Below, piece after piece: positions 1 through 11,755 of a stretch of 64,000 nucleotides of DNA. The position numbers and the translations under genes are program-made. The DNA is from Perognathus longimembris pacificus (Eukaryota > Chordata > Mammalia > Rodentia > Heteromyidae), in contig NC_063174.1 of the NCBI RefSeq assembly GCF_023159225.1, positions 34,594,691-34,658,690 on the forward strand, read 5' to 3'. A model generated the notes under the pieces. The model was not told the DNA's origin and searched no databases. It worked only from the letters and a program-made list of their open reading frames with translations. The number at the start of each line of letters is the position of its first letter. The first letter of the stretch is position 1.

Positions 1-240
1 CATGGAGGAAGACCAAGGAACAAGGAAGGTCCTGATGATGGGCAAGTAGTTGAGCTTTGCTTTAGGACAAGGAAGAATATTTTTCAGGATGTGAGGCCTT
101 AAGATAATCCAGAAGACAAGGGGGGTTAGCCAGGTGATATATGGGACAGGGCTAGGATGGGCTGGAAAGAGAATGAGGAAAGGTTCAAGGAAGGCAAAGA
201 AACTATTTGTGCACAGTCTTAGAGATGGGAAAGCTCAAAC
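1..240. other. Unassigned flank of the first SINE
   Basis: Purine-rich single-copy-looking sequence. I see no coding frame or repeat family I recognise. It ends at the left target-site duplication of the SINE at 255. Confidence 0.5.
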
Positions 241-254
241 AAATTGTGAAAATA

Positions 255-459
255 GGGGCTGGGGATATAGCCTAGTGGCAAGAGTGCCTGCCTCGGATAC
301 ACGAGGCCCTAGGTTCGATTCCCCAGCACCACATATGCAGAAAACGGCCAGAAGCGGCGCTGTGGCTCAAGTGGCAGAGTGCTAGCCTTGAGCAGGAAGA
401 AGCCAGGGACAGTGCTCAGGCCCTGAGTCCAAGGCCCAGGACTGGCCAAAAAAAAAAAA
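255..459 (+). mobile_element. IDL-Geo dimeric SINE, complete copy
   Basis: The left half resembles tRNA-Ala/rodent ID: it starts ggggctggggata and carries an exact RNA polymerase III B box, ggttcgattcc, at 312-322. The right (Geo) half begins around 358 with tgtggctcaagtggcagag and ends actggcc before an A tail. The 14-bp duplication aaattgtgaaaata occurs at 241-254 and 460-473, so both boundaries are sharp. It is non-coding and would depend on L1 enzymes for movement (known for rodent SINEs). It carries the cctcg/cgagg stem shared with the copy at 41638 and not with the other copies. Open frames that overlap it are chance products of the SINE. Confidence 0.93.
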
Positions 460-473
460 AAATTGTGAAAATA

Positions 474-639
474 ACTATAATATGATATGGCAGGAGTGAC
501 CAGAGTCATGAGTAAAGGCTGGCATCAGTTAACAAATCTAGATTCTATCTCAGGTACAACAGAGACTGCTATAACTAGATTTGCTTGGCTGATTCGAATA
601 GTGGGGCTAGTGGCAGATTGTTGCACTGGCCCCATGGTC
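474..639. other. Unassigned
   Basis: Between the SINE and an LTR-like stretch. No recognisable feature. Confidence 0.4.
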
Positions 640-1035
640 TTCATAGGCTTCATAGTCTCACAGTCAACTGAATGTGCTTTTCTGCCTCCTGATTTTGAGC
701 CAGGGCATATTGGCTTGTTTCGGTCATTGGCATGTGGGTAGAAGTGACCATGTGCTGCTCTAAGCCTGGACTGAGGGACTTTGGGTGTTTCCATTTGCTC
801 TCTTGGACATCTGCTTTTGCCAGAAGAACAACGTGCCTGGCCAATCTACTGGGCCCACTAGGAAGATGGGAAAGAAATGGAACAGAGCCATCCCAGCTGC
901 TGCAGCCTGAAGCATGGCCAGTCCAGCTGCTCTCACAGTTTCATAGGAGACAAATGGATGCGTTTGTTTGTATGCCACTGAGATCTGGAGGCTCTGCGTA
1001 GGTTAGCATGACTGCAGCCACAGCTAACCAAGAGA
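640..1035 (+). mobile_element. Possible ancient LTR-like repeat
   Basis: The wording resembles old mammalian interspersed repeats: a gtgaccatgtgc block, a tgccagaagaac block, and an ending around tatgccactgag followed by cagctaac, which recalls LTR 3' ends. No boundaries or duplication are visible and I cannot name the family. It could instead be unique sequence. Confidence 0.35.
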
Positions 1036-2727
1036 GGCCCACACAAGAAATGATGTATTAGGAGACCACTGTAGTTGACAGATTTAAAAGCTACTCCAAA
1101 AAAAACAGAATAGTCAGGACATGGAAGCTTATATAGACTACTTAGTTAGAAGTTAGTTAAAAATGTCTCTTCAGGGTCTTCCTTGGGTAACTATTCATGG
1201 AGAGGACAAGCACAGGGGTAAAATAGGGGCTTAGTCATGTTGGTCTGAGGTCTGTGAACCATCTAAGGGGAGATGTCTAGAGAGAGAGCTGACAGCTGGA
1301 TCACCAATAAATACGTTGGTTCACTCTGAAGCAGGGGTAGGATAGTGGCATCCAGGAAGAAAATAGAGCTACAAAAATGTGGAGGTCAGAACCCTAAAAA
1401 GACCAGCCCTCAAAGACAAAAAAAAGAGCCCTCAAGAGACCACAGTGAGACACCCAGGGAAAGACAAAAGCCAGGAAGTGTGGCTTCTAGCAGCTAACAA
1501 TACCAAGGGTTCTAAAAAGGAGGGCATGGTCAATTTGTCAGGAAGCTGGTGCTGACATAGAAGACTTTCCCTAGTGTATAATGAGAGAAAGAGAGCTTTC
1601 CCACAAGAAATGGCAGACCATTCCCATGGGGATGGGACAACTAAACCTTAGCCTCTGGAGGAGATGCTGTGGTTTACTGAAATGTCTAGAAAGCAAAAAC
1701 AAGCAAGATCCCCATCCCCCTGGGTGAGCAGCACCATGGAGCAGGACTTCACATTTCCTGTAGCTAGTCTCAATGTCATCCCCACCATTTAGATCCTAAA
1801 GCTTTGGTCCCCTGGCGAGTCCATGAAAGCAGCATCTGTCAGGTGCCTGGCCTGGCTGCTGTCCCTCTGACTCATTTCTCATTGATCTGGGTGAACTTTC
1901 TGAATGCTGCCATGCCACTGTTCTATCCAGCTTGGCTTCTGTAGTTGGGATCCATGGGCTTTGCCTTTCAATAGAATGGTGGACTCTTTGCCCTTGTGTT
2001 CTGGAGTCTGAATTCGGTAGCCCAGCTGTGGTGGAAGTACCTTGACCTCTTCCACATTTGGCAGTGAGCGGCACTGGCGAAAGATGAGATCATGAAAAGT
2101 TTAGTTGCTTAAGGCTTGCATTGGCAAGCACACAAGCACACAAGCACACATGGCTACCACCAAGCTTAGCACAGGACTTGGCAAGCTCTCAAGCAGTTGC
2201 CACATGTATGCCCTCAGTGATGGTTCAGGTTGGGGAATGCTAGATTCTTGAAGTTTGTTTTCCTCTTGGATTGGAACTGACATTTCCCCATGTGTCAAGA
2301 AACAATGATGCAGATAGCTTATAAATTTAGCTTTGTTCCACTTTACAACATTTATTACAAACACTGATCAGCCAAAGAATAAAGGCTTTCTACACTTTAT
2401 CTCCTGTTTTATTGCAGTCACTTTTTCAAACAGGGAAATGTGATTGTCAGGGTAGAGGTACCTCACAGGCAGCAGTAGGGGTGAAATTGAGTGGAGACAA
2501 AGGTCCCTAAGCTTTTATGGAGTTTCTCTGTTGCCTGCTGTCTTCAGGAAGGGTGTGGGAAAAAGAAATTGAGTGACTTGGGGGAGAAAGGTACAGAGGG
2601 CAATGGGTAAAGAAGAAAATCCCAACCACGTTACAGGTGAATATAGGGGAACCATTCTGTATTGCCAGTGTCCTCTAGGATATCATTGAGGATTGGTATA
2701 GAAAGTCAGTTCTTGTGCATGTGTAAG

Positions 2728-2729
<2 letters not shown>
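1036..2729. other. Unassigned, about 1.7 kb
   Basis: Contains short A-rich tracts and a small cacaagcacacaag-type repeat near 2128-2150. Open frames here are short and show no family resemblance. No supportable gene or mobile element. Confidence 0.5.

Positions 2730-2757
<28 letters not shown>
2730..2757. repeat. (CT)n microsatellite at a SINE tail
   Basis: Pure CT dinucleotide run of about 28 bp abutting the 3' side of the minus-strand SINE that follows. It therefore reads as (GA)n directly after the SINE body. Confidence 0.9.
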
Positions 2758-2758
<1 letters not shown>

Positions 2759-2930
2759 TGGTAATGGGGCTTGAATTTAGGGACAGGGTACTCTTAAGGC
2801 TGGTATTCTATCACTTGAGCCACATCAGGATTTTTTGCTAGCTATGTGGAGATAAAAGGCTCTCCTATTTGTCTGCCTAGGCTGATGCTGAGTATCTAGG
2901 ATTACAGGTATGAGTTACTGGCACTTGGAT
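2758..2930 (-). mobile_element. 7SL-head/Geo SINE, minus strand
   Basis: On the minus strand it begins with a B1/Alu-like head (on plus: gtatctaggattacaggtatgag) and ends in a Geo-like right half (on plus: ttctatcacttgagccaca). It is diverged and has internal deletions. The head is of the 7SL class. The right half is the module also found in IDL-Geo. Confidence 0.8.
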
Positions 2931-3674
2931 GAGACTTATTTCTTTTGCAAACATTTACCTAGGAATGGAAGACTTTAGGGAGGGGACTGAGGGGGGAATG
3001 ACAATGAGTTGTCCCTGCCCTCTTAAAAGCTCTCAGTCAGATGAGATTACTGAGGGTGTGGCAGGGTGAATTGGGTGCCAGAAGTACACTCTGGGCAACT
3101 GGGAGGGAGGGCACAGGGAAGATGGAGGCTGAGCTGGCCTCTGCTTGCAAGGCTACTTTAGTTGTGAGATAGCTATCCTCTAACTTGTTGGACATAGATT
3201 ATTGAGACAGGAAAGGAGGTGGTGTTCTGAAGTCAACCCAGAGAATGACAATCACATATTTAATCATTTAGCAGAGTGGTTATTGTTAGGAAAATGCAGG
3301 AGAACAGAAAAGGAATAGGTTGGAGGTGATTGTCAACAGGAAATAACTGTTTATTGCTGGCGAGAGGCACAGAGGCACAGATCTTTCCAATCGTTTGAAG
3401 GTTGTGCAAGAGACTGTATTTTTGGGGTGGGCTTGTATAGGCCTTAACAATGAAACAGAAAAATTAAAAAATGTTCCATGGTCTCCTAGGGACCAATGGT
3501 AGTATCCTTTGCCAGGCCCAGAGTAGAATGCTCCACCTGGGGTGTGGGGTAGGGGCTACTGTCTCCTGGGGCCAGTGTTGGAGTGACTTAGCTGCGGACA
3601 AGCATGTGAGCACACACCTAGTGTTTTGCTGGACCCTGGGGAATAAGGCAGGATTCAATCCTTCAGTTATGAAT
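2931..3674. other. Unassigned, about 0.75 kb
   Basis: G-rich unique-looking sequence with no gene-like signal. Overlapping short frames on both strands at 3464-3691 are mutual shadows and resemble no known protein. Confidence 0.5.
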
Positions 3675-3800
3675 TTCCTGGGTTGATACACTGGCTATAT
3701 CATTTGCTAGCTCAGTAACATGGGCCTTTATGGTCTCAGTTTCTTTATTAGAGCAGAGAGGACATAAGTAGCTGTTGAGAGGACTAAATGCCACCTCTGA
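3675..3800 (+). mobile_element. MIR SINE fragment
   Basis: Follows the MIR core order in sense: tcatttgctagctcagtaac, then ctcagtttctttatta, then ttgagaggactaaatg. No boundary duplication remains, as expected for a relic of this age. Confidence 0.65.
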
Positions 3801-3947
3801 TGAATTGGCAGGATCCACCTTTGTATGTAGCTTCCCAGAGGAACCAAGAACATAGGGCCTAAACCTTTGTTCCTGGGCCCTCTCTACACAAGATAGATGG
3901 CTGGCGCAATAATAATCAACCCAGGAATTAACAGACAACTTACTTTA

Positions 3948-4749
3948 TTTTATTTTATTTATTTTATCTTATTTTTATTGTCAAAGTGATGTACAGAGAG
4001 GTTACAGTTTCATACATTAGGCCTTGGGTACATTTCTTGTACTGTTTGTTACCTCCTCCCTCATTCCCCCTCCCCCCTCCCCCTTTCCCTCTCCCCCCAT
4101 GAGTTGTTCAGTTGGTTTACACCAAATGGTTTTGCAAGTATTGCTTTTGGAGTCGTTTGTCTCTCGATTTTTATATTCCCTTTCACTTCCCTAGATCTGA
4201 TACCAGTATATACAGTATCCAGTGTACTCAGATAAGATACAGTGATAGTGCGGGTACAACCACAGAAAAGGATACAAGAGGATCATCAACAATAGAAGCT
4301 ACAGTTTCACATGGCATGTTGAAAGTAATTATAACAGTGATATAACAGTCGTTTTCATAACATGGAGTTCATTTCACTTAGCGTCATCTTATGCGTTCAT
4401 AGTGACTAAACCTTTGCTAATTATTCCCTATGAGGGAGACCATAGAGTCCATGTTTCTTTGGGACTGGCTCACTTCACTTAGTATAATTTTTTCCAAGTC
4501 CTTCCATTTCCTTACAAATGGAGCAATGTCATTCTTTCTGATAGAGGCATAAAATTCCATTGTATATATGTACCACATTTTCCTAAACCATAGAGGTCCC
4601 CTATGACCCACTTTTTGGCATCTACCCAAAAGACCACAAACAAGAACACACTAAAGCCACCAGCACAACAATGTTCATTGCAGCACAATTTGTCATCGCT
4701 AAAATATGGAACCAACCCAGATGCCCCTCAGTAGACGAATGGATCAGGT
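3948..4749 (-). mobile_element. L1 3' end with 5' inversion (twin priming)
   Basis: 3948-4584 is an L1 3' end on the minus strand, with a T-rich tail on the left, the 3' UTR and the end of ORF2. From about 4585 to 4749 the sequence switches to L1 sense orientation. Against the plus-strand L1 at 50971, the inverted part covers about 52795-52969 and the main part begins at about 52970, so the two pieces are adjacent in L1 with no clear loss. The 12-bp duplication caacttacttta flanks the whole at 3936-3947 and 4750-4761, showing one insertion event. The short frame at 4671-4898 is inverted ORF2 plus flank, not a gene. Confidence 0.92.
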
Positions 4750-4761
4750 CAACTTACTTTA

Positions 4762-6971
4762 AATGGAATAAGAGAACAAAGGTTTTCTTTGGCTATTGTC
4801 TGTCCTATTTAGCTTTAGCTGCTGGGATCCCACTTGGGATGAAATCTCCAATCAGTTCACTGGTTTGTCCCAAATCCCACATTGAGATTATTGAGTAGAG
4901 ACTTGAACTTTTAATCTTTTAAACTGATGGCCTAGGTTTTCTACTTAATCACCTTTCTCCCTGTTGTCCTGTTGTGTACTCCCTGTTGTGTACTGCCAAG
5001 CACAATCACTTCCACCACCATTGAGCTAGCTGTACAAGGTAGAATGGTTTCATTTCAGTGAGCCATGCACTGAAACAAAATGTCGCCTTAAGGCATTTTC
5101 CTGGATGTTTGATTTAAATACCAAAGCTAGTTCTATCCATAATGGGAAAATACAAAATGATGGATTCTCCTGCATTTTTTTCTGACAGCACAGAATGGAG
5201 ACCAAGAAGCAAGCCAGCTTTGACAAGTCTCTGAAGGGAAAAGGGTACCCCTTTTATTACTGTAAGTGAGAATCACAACCTTGTTTGGCTGTTCAACCAA
5301 AGGAAAATGTGGCTTACACTACACAAAATCAGTAGCTGAATTTATTAATAATAGCAAAGTAAGTTGTTTATGCAGCAAGTAATTTGTGGTAATGTTTTAG
5401 AACTGATGGTCATTTCTATTACTTAAATACCAATTAATTCATGTACTAAGCAATGTATTAACTTTTCTTATGGTGTTATAGCAGCCCCCTAGCTTAAAAT
5501 AGTTTCTTATTGTGTTCTTGTGATAATTAAAACATATTGTTTATTTGTTCTATTTGTAGTTGTTCATAGGACTGTACCCACTGAGAAAGCCTTGTGTCCA
5601 GTTTATATAAAAGTCACCATGTGAAAGCTCTGTTCCTTATAGCCTCATCTTTTTCTGATCAGCAAATTTCCCAGAACTGCTCTTGGCAATCAGTCCAGTC
5701 TCCCTATGGTTGGTTTACTTTGGTCCATCCATAAGATGACAAGTTCTGGAATCTGTGCCTGCTGCTCCATTTTACAGCATTGATCTAGCAGGTTCTCTTT
5801 TTTCTGCAGACACATGTTGTGGGCAAGTCCATTCATCTCTCCAGGACTATAGTCTGCTGTCTAGACACAGAACAAGGAAGCTGGAAGTGGTCATCTTAAG
5901 AGTTATGGCTCTAAATTTTAATGTATTAAGGGAATCCGTGAGTATTCTTCCCTTGCAGGTATATTGAAAGTTCTGACTGCTGAAAAAAGCAAAACCAGAA
6001 AAAGATGAATGGACTAGAGTGTCTGGAGAATTCACTGCCAACAGACATGAGCTGCCTGTTCCTGTTTTGTATCTCCGCATCTTCCTGAAACCTGAGCTTC
6101 ACTGTTTGACTTCTACCCCCTTTCATCAACAAGCTGCACATAAAACCTATGGAATCTCAGATGAGGCTCCAGGCCAATGCTTTATGAGATATTCCAGTTA
6201 TTTTTCCAAGTTTTTCTTTTTACGAGATGGGACCATTTATATTCCATTTATTGCACCTATTAATTGATTTTGGTTTTTGTCCCATGAACACAAGACAAGG
6301 TTATATAAAAAAACACCCACCTCCAGGATGTAAATATACTTTACCACTTTAGCTGATTTAGGACTATACAAGTCAGTTGGTTTGAAAACCTTGAGACACC
6401 AAGATTGTGGATTTTTATCCCATGCAATTCCATTAGTTTGTTCCTGTTTCCTGGCTTGCTATCAGTCTTGGCTGCAGCCAGCTACCTTGAGAAAAGGCAT
6501 GCTATCAGCTGTAAGAAGCATTTTCTGTAACCTAAAGCTTGGTGATGAGTTCTTTTGACCTAAGGCTAAGATTTCTTCTCTCTTCTGGAATGACCAGTGC
6601 TGAGTAGTTTCTGAGTCACAGTTGGGAAGATTGGTCTGTTGGCACAAGAAGCCTTTTTGATCTACCTGGTTGGATGCTGACTTTTCATCCGTGTACCTCA
6701 GCAAAATAGCTCCTCAAATCATACCAGTGAGCAGGTTGAATAGCAAATCCTAAACTATTTGTTATTCCAGATTTACATAAACTGTAGTGAGCTTTGCCAG
6801 CCCATCCTGAGATATAGCCAAAATGACAGTGCCTCCTGGGACTTTATGCCATTTGGATATGATAAATGACTTGGATACATTGTAAATAAGAAAACTGTAA
6901 GAGAAATAAAGGGTTACTCCAAAAAATTGATTTTGGACTTTCCTTCTTCTAGAATTCACTAAGAAATAATA
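4762..6971. other. Unassigned, about 2.2 kb
   Basis: AT-rich unique-looking sequence. Open frames of 70-104 codons occur on both strands but have no recognisable domains and no splice or codon pattern I can support. No mobile element recognised. Confidence 0.5.
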
Positions 6972-7300
6972 TGGAGCCAGGTGATGGTGGCTCAAGTCTG
7001 TAATCCCAGCTGCAGGGGAGGCACATATTAGGAGGATTGCAGCTGTAGGACACTCAAGGGGTGAGGAAAGTTGCAAGTCACTATCTCGAATGTCAGAATG
7101 GTGGTATGCACCTGTTACATCAATTATGTGGCAAGCATAAGTAAGGGATCATGTTCCAGGCCAGCTTCAACAACAACAACAACAAGACATAATCTCAAAA
7201 AAAAAAAGGACAGAACAAAAGCAAGAAAGCAGGAAGTATGACTCCAGTGGTAGAGCACCTGTCTAGAGCAATTAGATAACAAAGCTCACCAGTATTGCCA
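6972..7300 (+). mobile_element. Older composite SINE: 7SL-like units plus ID-like tail
   Basis: Starts with a B1-like head, gccaggtgatggtggctca then tctgtaatcccagctgc. A second 7SL-like segment from about 7097 contains ggtggtatgcacctg and an A-rich linker (caa repeats, then about eleven A). An ID-like piece with gtggtagagcacctgtct follows at about 7250. It lacks the Geo module, so it is an older or separate lineage. It runs directly into a GA microsatellite. Confidence 0.7.
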
Positions 7301-7371
<71 letters not shown>

Positions 7372-7424
7372 GAAGGAGGAGGAGTAAGAGGAGGAGGGAG
7401 AGGAGGGGGAGGGGGAGGAAGAGA
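7301..7424. repeat. (GA)n microsatellite and purine tract
   Basis: Nearly pure GA run at 7301-7364, then G/A-rich sequence to about 7424. It sits at the 3' end of the composite SINE. The minus-strand frame of Leu-Ser repeats over it is an artefact. Confidence 0.95.
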
Positions 7425-7855
7425 ATATAATAATACTGTGGACAAAACCAACTAAGCATTTTTCTTAACGAAAAATAGCAAGGATGGGCACACCTCAAAT
7501 ATTAAAATATGCTACTAATCCAAACAATTAAATATTGTTTTACAACTACAAAAATGGAGAGACATATGAGAGCGAGATAACCTAGATAGAGATTGATATA
7601 ATGCATTAACAACTTGAGTTAGAAATTTTTAGAAAAAAAAAGATTAACTTCAATATTCCTCCCACAGCATTTTAAATACAATTTTCAAAAGGCTGAAATG
7701 GATGAGAGGATGACTATAAAATTAAACTTAAAATAGCACAAGGGAATGTAGAAAGATTTTTATCTAACCTGTTTATGGAAAGAGAACTTTTTAAATATGA
7801 AAGCAATTGAGGGAAAAGCAAATAGATTTAACTAATAAAAATGTACAATTATAGG
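7425..7855. other. A-rich, possibly very old L1
   Basis: A-rich sequence with a texture like decayed L1 3' regions, but no motif is firm enough to assign a family. No gene seen. Confidence 0.3.
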
Positions 7856-7945
7856 GCTGAGGGCATATCTCAAGAGAATAAATGCTTTTCTAGCAAGTGC
7901 AAGGGCCTTAGTTCAACACCTAGTACAAAAGTAGATAAAAATTAA
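7856..7945 (+). mobile_element. ID-like (tRNA-Ala-derived) SINE
   Basis: Reads gggctgagggcatatctca, then gcttttctagcaagtgcaag, then gttcaacacctagtac. This follows the ID/tRNA-Ala layout, with degraded A and B boxes and an A-rich end. Old copy, no Geo half. Confidence 0.7.
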
Positions 7946-8377
7946 ACATATATCCAAAAGAATCAAATATTTATTCAAAGGTGAATACATTGAAAAATGC
8001 AATAAGAGTGGCATCATTTTTAAGTCACCTCAAATTCAAACATAAAAATAGAGCAACTAGAGAGCAAAACCTTAAAAAACTCACAGACAAGCATTTACAA
8101 GGTTAATAGCAAAGAATTCCATGAGCTCTAAATTACAAGCAGATGGAGCAAGCCACTACCAATGGCTTCAAGATCTGCAAGATATCAGCACATGTGCCAG
8201 AGATAGCTGAAAGAGGGAGGGAAATGCTGACTGATTTGAGAACAGGATGACCCCAAGACTCATCACTAGAAAGTATAGAAAGTCACCATGAAAACAGCAA
8301 TTGAATCTAAGGGGATTTTACCCAGTTGTATTCATCAGAGGTCTTCAGAGAAACACACCCAATGGGATAGATACAAT
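7946..8377. other. Unassigned A-rich sequence
   Basis: Continues the A-rich texture of 7425-7855, which could mean the ID element inserted into one old LINE. Not firm. No gene seen. Confidence 0.35.
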
Positions 8378-8663
8378 CAGCTCTCTATATCTGAAGGTTC
8401 TATCCATGGATTCCACCATTTACAGATCAAAAATATTTGGAAAAAAAAACACATTTGAACATGTACAGATTTGTTTCCTTGTTATTAATCTCTCAACAAC
8501 ACAGAAAAATACCTATTTGTACATCGTACATTGTATTATAAGCAATCTTAAGACGATTGATATGTAAGTTATATGCCAATCCTATATACCCTTCAGGTAC
8601 TTGAGAATCCATGGATTTCGGTAATGGAGGATGGCAGCACTTGAATGAATCTCTTATGGATAC
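8378..8663 (+). mobile_element. Tigger/MER2-like DNA transposon relic
   Basis: The left part reads ctctatatctgaaggttcta then ccatggattccacc, followed by gatcaaaaatatttggaaa. The right part has gagaatccatggatttcgg and ctcttatggatacc. This is the order of mammalian non-autonomous Tigger/MER2-type elements with palindromic 'tatccatggatt' ends. The family name is from memory. The 88-codon frame over it is non-coding. Confidence 0.65.
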
Positions 8664-9074
8664 CAATTTACATGCCTATAAATTATATAGGCATATAATT
8701 TATTATTGGCACTGGGTCATGTGATTCTGGAACCTGCCAAGTTTCATGAAATGTGATTGTAAGTTATAGATATAGGGGGGATGATGATGTAGCTCCTAGT
8801 CCAAGGTCCAAGGCCTGAGAACTAGGGACTACTCGTGCAAGTCCCTGAGTTCAAAGGTCTGAGCAATAGTGAATCTGGAGTCCAAAGGTTGTATTTGAAC
8901 AGATTAGAACTTTCCAAGCTCAAAGCATTATAGTAGAACTGGCTGTGTAGAGATGTATAGATTCTCAGTTGACCCTCCTGCTGCCCACCCCACCCTGCCC
9001 CAGTTCCTTAGCTGACTTAGGTCCTTAGTCTGACTGAAAGCAATGAATAAGCTCACTGCCAAGTAGAAAGAAAC
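8664..9074. other. Unassigned
   Basis: Mixed-composition sequence with a C-rich patch near 8975-9002. No recognised feature. Confidence 0.4.
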
Positions 9075-9545
9075 ATCCCAAAGGAGCAAATGATGTATAT
9101 TTTCCCTTTTATGTGGAAGCTAAATTTAGCTTATAAATTTTTAAGTAAATACATTGGGTGGTAGGCAAGCGTACAAATTTATTCACCAAAATACAGTACA
9201 TTCAAGGGAGCACTAAAATAATGTAATTCCTTAGAAAGGTAAAGTCAAAGTTCAAACAAATAAACTTCAGGAAGCCAGTACTTGAAAGAGGTGTGGGCGA
9301 GGTCAAGGAGAAAGGTGTAAACAAATGAAGAAGAGAACAGAGGACAAATATAATCAAGAATTCAATGTAGATTCTACAAAAGTAAGAAGAGTTAGGAAAA
9401 GGGTAGGCAGAGGAGCAATGGGTGGGAATGATGAAGGGGTGACACTGATCAAGATGTATCGTATTCATAAGCTGCTTTGATAAATGGAAACTCCTTTGTA
9501 CAACTACTTAAGAGATAATTCTTTATTTAATTTGAAGGAATAGCA
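9075..9545 (+). mobile_element. Older rodent-lineage L1 3' UTR
   Basis: Contains ttttatgtggaagctaaatt, later aagtcaaagttcaaac, and near the end gggtgacactgatcaagatg and cctttgtacaactactta. I recognise these as L1 3' UTR-like. No ORF2 sequence is attached and no duplication is visible. Confidence 0.55.
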
Positions 9546-10404
9546 TGGAATAGAAGTCTTTATCCTACTAAAAGAAAAGAGGGCTTCCTGATTGGTTTCA
9601 GGCATGGGGCAGGAGATGCACCTGGAACATCTTATTCTTCTGGAGAGCAGAGAAGCTACCTCCATTGGCCTGCATCATGTCATAAGACAATGTTGGCAGA
9701 TGGGCAGCAAACTGAAGGAACTGCCAGTGCTGAAAGATGAGATGCTTGTATTTCAAGAAGAATCAACATTGTATAAATATATTTAAATCTACCAGATATG
9801 GTTAAATCCAAGGGCTACTAATAATATTTGAAAAAAAAACACTGGCTACTTTGGAAGGATAAGAAGCACATATTCATTATCTTGGAAATAGAATTAAATA
9901 CTTGCTCTGCCTTTCATTTGTGAACTGTACCACTGGATAATCAAAGCTTAGATGAGTACAAATATCTCTTCGTGGAAGTGTTTCAACTAATCAAGACATG
10001 GTAGAGTTAGAACATCACCATCTTCCCCACCCCCACCCCCTGCATCAGCACATTAATGGATAAGGCTTTGGACATTAACAGCTGCTAACATCTAGAAAGA
10101 AAAGAGGAGAAGACAGACATCATTTGTTCCTGATGGAAAAACATAACACCATCTATAATCTGGCCAAGGGGATCAAATTTAAGACTAATAAAGCCTGTAG
10201 ATCTGGCTACCAATTTTCAGGAAATACAGGGCTCAAAGGAACATTATCAAACTCTTCCTTAAATATGCAATCAGTGAAATCCAGACTCTGGGAAACTTTA
10301 CAAGTTAAAAGGCTCAGGTTTTTAAATAGAAAATTTATAAGAATAAAAAGGAGTCTAAACAGAACCTGTCCGTTCAAAAAACGGTTTAAATATACACCAT
10401 TTTA
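9546..10404. other. Unassigned, about 0.86 kb
   Basis: Two short plus-strand frames (9592-9786 and 10124-10405) have no recognisable domain. No repeat recognised. Confidence 0.45.
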
Positions 10405-10699
10405 ATTATTAATTTATTGTTATTATAGAGGTGCTGTACAGAGGAATTACAATTACATGAGCCAGGTAATGAGTATATTTCATTTGTAGAATATCTTCTG
10501 TTCCCTCATTCTCTCCCTTTCCCTCCCTCCTGTCTCCACCATGAGTTGTACAGTTCACTTTCATCAGTGTCTAGTGAGCTCCACTGCTGTATTTTTCCAC
10601 TCTTATTCCCTCTATGTCTTTCCCTCTCCCACAACCCTTCTGAAGATATACACTTGAATACACCATACATGAGGTAAAGAAGACAGAATTATCAGAAAT

Positions 10700-10733
<34 letters not shown>

Positions 10734-11755
10734 GACAGAGAGATCCTGTTTCCCTATCTTGGAGTTCATTTCAATATGTATATTATTTCATACAAATATG
10801 AAGAGGTATGAAGGCATTGCACCTTTGTGTTTCTTTCCTAAGAGCATCCTCTTTTGGTCTCACTATGTGTAGATATCTAGAACCCTTTATAACTTATCAT
10901 ATCTCAGTGTATCTAATCTCCTCATAGCAGAGAGACACACATGGTTTGTCTTCCTGAGTTTGGCTTACCTTGCTAAATATTATTTGTTCTAGTTCCATCC
11001 ACTTCCCTGAAAGTAACATTTTATACTTTCTAATGGCTGTGTAAAATTCCATTGCATATAGGTACTACATTTTTTTGATCCACCATTCATCTTTTGTTGG
11101 GCATCTGCCCTGTTTCCATATGTTGGCTGTTGTGAATGGTGCAGCAATGAACACGGAAGTGCAGGTGTCCTTAGCATATCCTGGTTCATCATGTTCAGGG
11201 TAGATGGCTAGGAATAGTATGGCTGGCTTATAGGGAAGATCTGCTGTCCAGAGTGGTTGTATTAGTTTACATTCCCACTAACAGTGCAGTAGGGTTCCTT
11301 TTGCCCCACATCCCCACCAACATTTGTTGTTTGAATTCACAATCTTGTTCAATCTAACTGGGATGAGAAGAAAACTCAGAATTGATTTGATTTGCATTTC
11401 CTTTACCACCAGGGATGATGAGCATTTCCTCATGTGTTTCTCTGCCATTCTTACCTTTTCGTCTGAGAAGTCTCTCCTTAGCTCCTTTGCCCACTTAGTG
11501 ATTGGTTTATTTGATTTGGGAGAGGTTAGTTTCTTGTGTTCCTTGTATATTTTGGATATTAGGCCTCTGTCTGATATATTGCTGGCAAAGATATTTCCCC
11601 AGTTTGTTGTCTGTCTTTCTGGTTTAGTAACTACATCCTTACCTGTACAGAAACTTTATTTTGATGTAGTCCTATTTGTCAAGTCTCTCTCCTATCTGTT
11701 GTGCCCCTGGGACTCTTTTCAAGAGGTTTCTACATATACCAAGTTTTAACATTTA
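10405..11755 (-). mobile_element. Older L1, 3' UTR and ORF2 C-terminus, minus strand
   Basis: Read on minus: an ORF2 end from about 11755 to 10980, then a C/T-rich 3' UTR segment (on plus: cattctctccctttccctcc) and an AT tail at 10405. On plus, tctagttccatccacttccc and taaaattccattgcatatag are L1 ORF2 C-terminal landmarks. It is more diverged than the copies at 29034 and 50971, and a (GA)n tract interrupts it at 10701. The 141-codon plus-strand frame at 11324-11749 is antisense to ORF2 and not a gene. Confidence 0.85.
10701..10742. repeat. (GA)n microsatellite inside an L1
   Basis: GA run with two ACAG interruptions, lying within the older minus-strand L1 3' UTR. Confidence 0.9.

Noticed and set aside
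255..335. Possible true tRNA-Ala gene
   Set aside because: The A and B boxes are good, but the unit is fused to Geo, has an A tail and target-site duplications, and recurs at many sites, so it is a SINE.
11324..11749. 141-codon plus-strand frame, partly hydrophobic
   Set aside because: It is the antisense of L1 ORF2. The same kind of antisense frame appears over the other L1 copies.
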